Shown here piece by piece: positions 6,242 through 6,964 of a stretch of DNA of 6,964 nt (the stretch's first letter is position 1; every line of letters begins with the position of its first letter). The position numbers were made by a program, and so were the translations under genes. The stretch is from Pseudomonadota bacterium (GTDB lineage Bacteria; Pseudomonadota; Alphaproteobacteria; Micropepsales; Micropepsaceae), in contig JAKAVI010000255.1 of NCBI GenBank assembly GCA_021817355.1, positions 1 to 6,964 of the forward strand, in the 5' to 3' direction. Under the pieces are notes generated by a model. The model was not told the origin of the DNA and ran no database searches. It saw only the letters and a list, made by a program, of their open reading frames with translations.

Positions 6242-6964
6242 TCCCATCTCGCTTACGACGCTTGGCCAGCAATGCCAACGTCGCCACTTCCCGCCGCCAC
6301 TGCATAATCGGACGCAGCGGAAATCCGCCATAATCCTGTCCGCCAGGATAGGTTCCCGACGGCACTCCGCCTTTCGCCGCGATACGCGCGCCGTCGCCGA
6401 TCTGGGCATGATCGGCAACGCCCACCTGGCCGCCCAGAACCACAAAGTCCCCCAACTCAACGCTGCCGGAAAGGCCGGCCTGGGACACAATCACACAGTG
6501 GCGACCAATACGGCAGTTGTGCCCAATCTGGACCAGATTATCAATCTTGGTGCCTTCGCCGATCAGTGTATCGCTGAGCGCCCCGCGATCGATCGTGACA
6601 TTGGCGCCAATCTCGACACTGTCCTGAATGATCACGCGGCCAAGCTGGGGGATCTTGAGGTGTCCCTTGGGGCCAGACACAAAACCAAACCCCGGCTGGC
6701 CAATACGAGCACCGGGCAGGATCAGAACATTGTCTCCCACATAGGCATGGCTGATTGCGACGTGACTGCCGATCTGCGCCTTTCGGCCGATGGCCACACC
6801 TCGACCTATGACCGTTCCGGCGCCAATTTGTGAGCCGTCCCCGATCTGGGCACCTGGGCCTACCACCACCCCAGGTCCCAGCATCACCTCGCATCCGATA
6901 TTGGCCGTAGGATCGACCGCCATCTGCTGCGACCAGGCCACCTGCTCATGATCGGGATAGAAGA
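6234..6964 (-). CDS. lpxD: UDP-3-O-acylglucosamine N-acyltransferase LpxD, 5'-truncated by the window edge
   Basis: LpxD is the third lipid A enzyme: it adds a 3-hydroxyacyl group from ACP to the 2-amine of UDP-3-O-acyl-GlcN. It is a trimeric left-handed beta-helix. The window holds the C-terminal 242 codons, reading in from the right edge as [13 protein letters not shown]; the N-terminal uridine-binding domain, roughly 100 residues, lies outside. Hexapeptide repeats follow in long series. Other signatures are GQPGFGFV, the Asn/Asp-rich VTIDRGAL, and [10 protein letters not shown], whose His (codon 6521-6519) corresponds to catalytic His239 of E. coli Lpx[28 protein letters not shown] and a helical basic tail (KRRKRD) close the protein. 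An internal GTG at 6941 is not the true start, because the frame and domain structure continue upstream. The TGA at 6236-6234 lies inside the beginning of fabZ. Upstream, an alphaproteobacterial arrangement would predict bamA, but this cannot be seen. Confidence 0.95.
   Translation of the reverse strand, partial: FYPDHEQVAWSQQMAVDPTANIGCEVMLGPGVVVGPGAQIGDGSQIGAGTVIGRGVAIGRKAQIGSHVAISHAYVGDNVLILPGARIGQPGFGFVSGPKGHLKIPQLGRVIIQDSVEIGANVTIDRGALSDTLIGEGTKIDNLVQIGHNCRIGRHCVIVSQAGLSGSVELGDFVVLGGQVGVADHAQIGDGARIAAKGGVPSGTYPGGQDYGGFPLRPIMQWRREVATLALLAKRRKRDGNG

Noticed and set aside
6248..6490. Upstream extension of fabZ by about 80 codons
   Set aside because: The added residues read the lpxD gene in another frame and have low-quality, Trp/Arg/Cys-rich composition. 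The FabZ family begins near the ATGs at 6247 and 6241.
6096..6833. Plus-strand open frame of 245 codons
   Set aside because: It is antisense to lpxD and fabZ. The regular hexapeptide coding pattern of lpxD leaves the opposite strand open; the translation has no family features.

Overview
The window looks like chromosomal DNA of a Gram-negative bacterium, most probably an alphaproteobacterium. This rests on the gene order lpxD-fabZ-lpxA-lpxI-lpxB, the use of LpxI rather than LpxH, the moderately high GC and the dense packing of genes. No genus can be named from the sequence alone. There is no tRNA, rRNA, CRISPR array, insertion sequence or phage gene.

Right half (about 2963-6964, minus strand): five consecutive lipid A genes, read from right to left. 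They are lpxD (its 5' part lies outside the window), fabZ, lpxA, lpxI and lpxB. Every junction overlaps: 8 nt (or 14 nt with an alternative fabZ start) at lpxD/fabZ, 4 nt (GTGA) at fabZ/lpxA, 1 nt (TAATG) at lpxA/lpxI, and 4 nt (ATGA) at lpxI/lpxB. This points to one polycistronic mRNA with translational coupling. LpxA, LpxD, LpxI and LpxB cover four steps from UDP-GlcNAc to the lipid A disaccharide (LpxC lies elsewhere). FabZ draws on the same 3-hydroxyacyl-ACP pool for fatty acid elongation.

Left half (1-2962): a small accessory block. A plus-strand gene (1482-2822) encodes a 446-residue protein made of two thioredoxin/DsbA-like domains of the 2-hydroxychromene-2-carboxylate isomerase type. 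It converges on lpxB across a 140-bp gap. Divergent from it on the minus strand are a subfamily-I haloalkane dehalogenase (503-1399) and, 15 bp further downstream, a DUF1330 protein (65-487). The 82-bp divergent spacer holds promoter-like boxes in both directions and a perfect 10-bp palindrome, so it could co-regulate both sides. The first 64 bases hold at most the start of another minus-strand gene.

Nothing here amounts to a clearly new system. The most interesting points are the duplicated DsbA/HCCA-like protein with unequal active-site motifs, its divergent pairing with a complete haloalkane dehalogenase, and non-canonical residues in LpxA at two positions that are functional in the E. coli enzyme.
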